In this document: positions 7,230-7,381 of the stretch, in pieces
Position numbering within the stretch: the stretch's first letter is position 1
Layout: every line of letters begins with the position of its first letter
Origin: Candidatus Omnitrophota bacterium
GTDB lineage: Bacteria > Omnitrophota > Gorgyraeia > Gygaellales > Profunditerraquicolaceae
Direction of reading: 5' to 3'
DNA: 7,381 bases
NCBI GenBank assembly: GCA_020061545.1
Contig: JAGUYA010000002.1
Coordinates: forward strand, 1 to 7,381
Made by a program: the position numbers and the translations under genes
Notes under the pieces: generated by a model
Told to the model about the DNA's origin: nothing
The model's input: the letters and a program-made list of their open reading frames with translations, nothing else
Databases searched by the model: none

Positions 7230-7381
7230 ATGGGAAGAAGGCCTCAGGACACAGAGAAAATCGCTATGGATTTAATTATGAGCAGTGATTTAATTGCGAA
7301 AAAAAAGTTAGCCAAAAAAATTTTTGCTCTGGCCTATAAAAAAGGAATTTATTCTTCCAGTATTCATCAATTTTATCTGGC
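7230..7381 (+). CDS. Unidentified protein, N-terminal fragment (cut by window end)
   Basis: An open frame starts at ATG 7230 behind a good ribosome site and runs off the window after 50 complete codons. The visible part begins MGRRPQDTEK and continues with a Lys-rich, probably helical stretch (DLIAKKKLAKKIFALAYKKG, residues 20-39), followed by IYSSSIHQFYL. There is no signal peptide, membrane segment or recognised motif. I cannot name it. Following pgi and pfk, a glycolytic enzyme such as a class II aldolase with an N-terminal helix is conceivable, but this is a guess from context only. The 178-nt structured gap before it suggests it may be expressed separately from the ptsH-pfkA unit. Confidence 0.6.
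   Translation, partial: MGRRPQDTEKIAMDLIMSSDLIAKKKLAKKIFALAYKKGIYSSSIHQFYL

Overview
The window carries seven complete genes and one gene cut off at the right edge, all on the + strand and packed almost without gaps. It reads as part of a bacterial chromosome. HPr, enzyme I and an ATP-type 6-phosphofructokinase point to Bacteria. The phosphoglucose isomerase, however, is the cupin type best known from Archaea. Composition is moderately AT-rich, and several starts have weak Shine-Dalgarno sequences. The mix resembles genomes of little-cultivated bacterial phyla (an Omnitrophota-like lineage would fit), but that assignment is an impression from gene content and is not proven here.

Layout: ptsH (8-271) and ptsI (274-2004) encode the two general phosphotransferase-system proteins. 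They are followed by a cupin phosphoglucose isomerase (2001-2822, overlapping ptsI by 4 nt) and an RmlA/GalU-like sugar nucleotidyltransferase (2824-3567, 1-nt gap). Next is metK (3572-4741, with a strong ribosome site inside the end of the previous gene). A 91-nt gap dominated by one long G-U-containing hairpin separates metK from ahcY (4833-6092). pfkA (best start 6089, to 7051) overlaps ahcY by 4 nt. A 178-nt gap after pfkA (7052-7229) is filled by three consecutive hairpins. The outer two have related stems that could also pair with each other. A partial unidentified gene starts at 7230 behind a good ribosome site.

How the genes fit together: HPr and EI relay phosphate from phosphoenolpyruvate. 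No sugar-specific PTS component or HPr kinase lies in the window, so transport or regulatory roles are both open; HPr keeps both the catalytic His and the regulatory Ser. The isomerase and PfkA provide consecutive glycolytic steps (G6P to F6P to FBP). The nucleotidyltransferase would divert glucose-1-phosphate into NDP-sugars. MetK and AhcY are the supply and recycling ends of the S-adenosylmethionine cycle. The tight spacing suggests one transcription unit from ptsH to pfkA, mixing central carbon and methyl-group metabolism.

The most notable points are: loss of the usual Mg-binding Asp in the PfkA GGDGS motif (here GGGGS); the three-hairpin array with possible alternative folding; the strand-asymmetric hairpin between metK and ahcY; and a long cupin isomerase with an unexplained C-terminal part.
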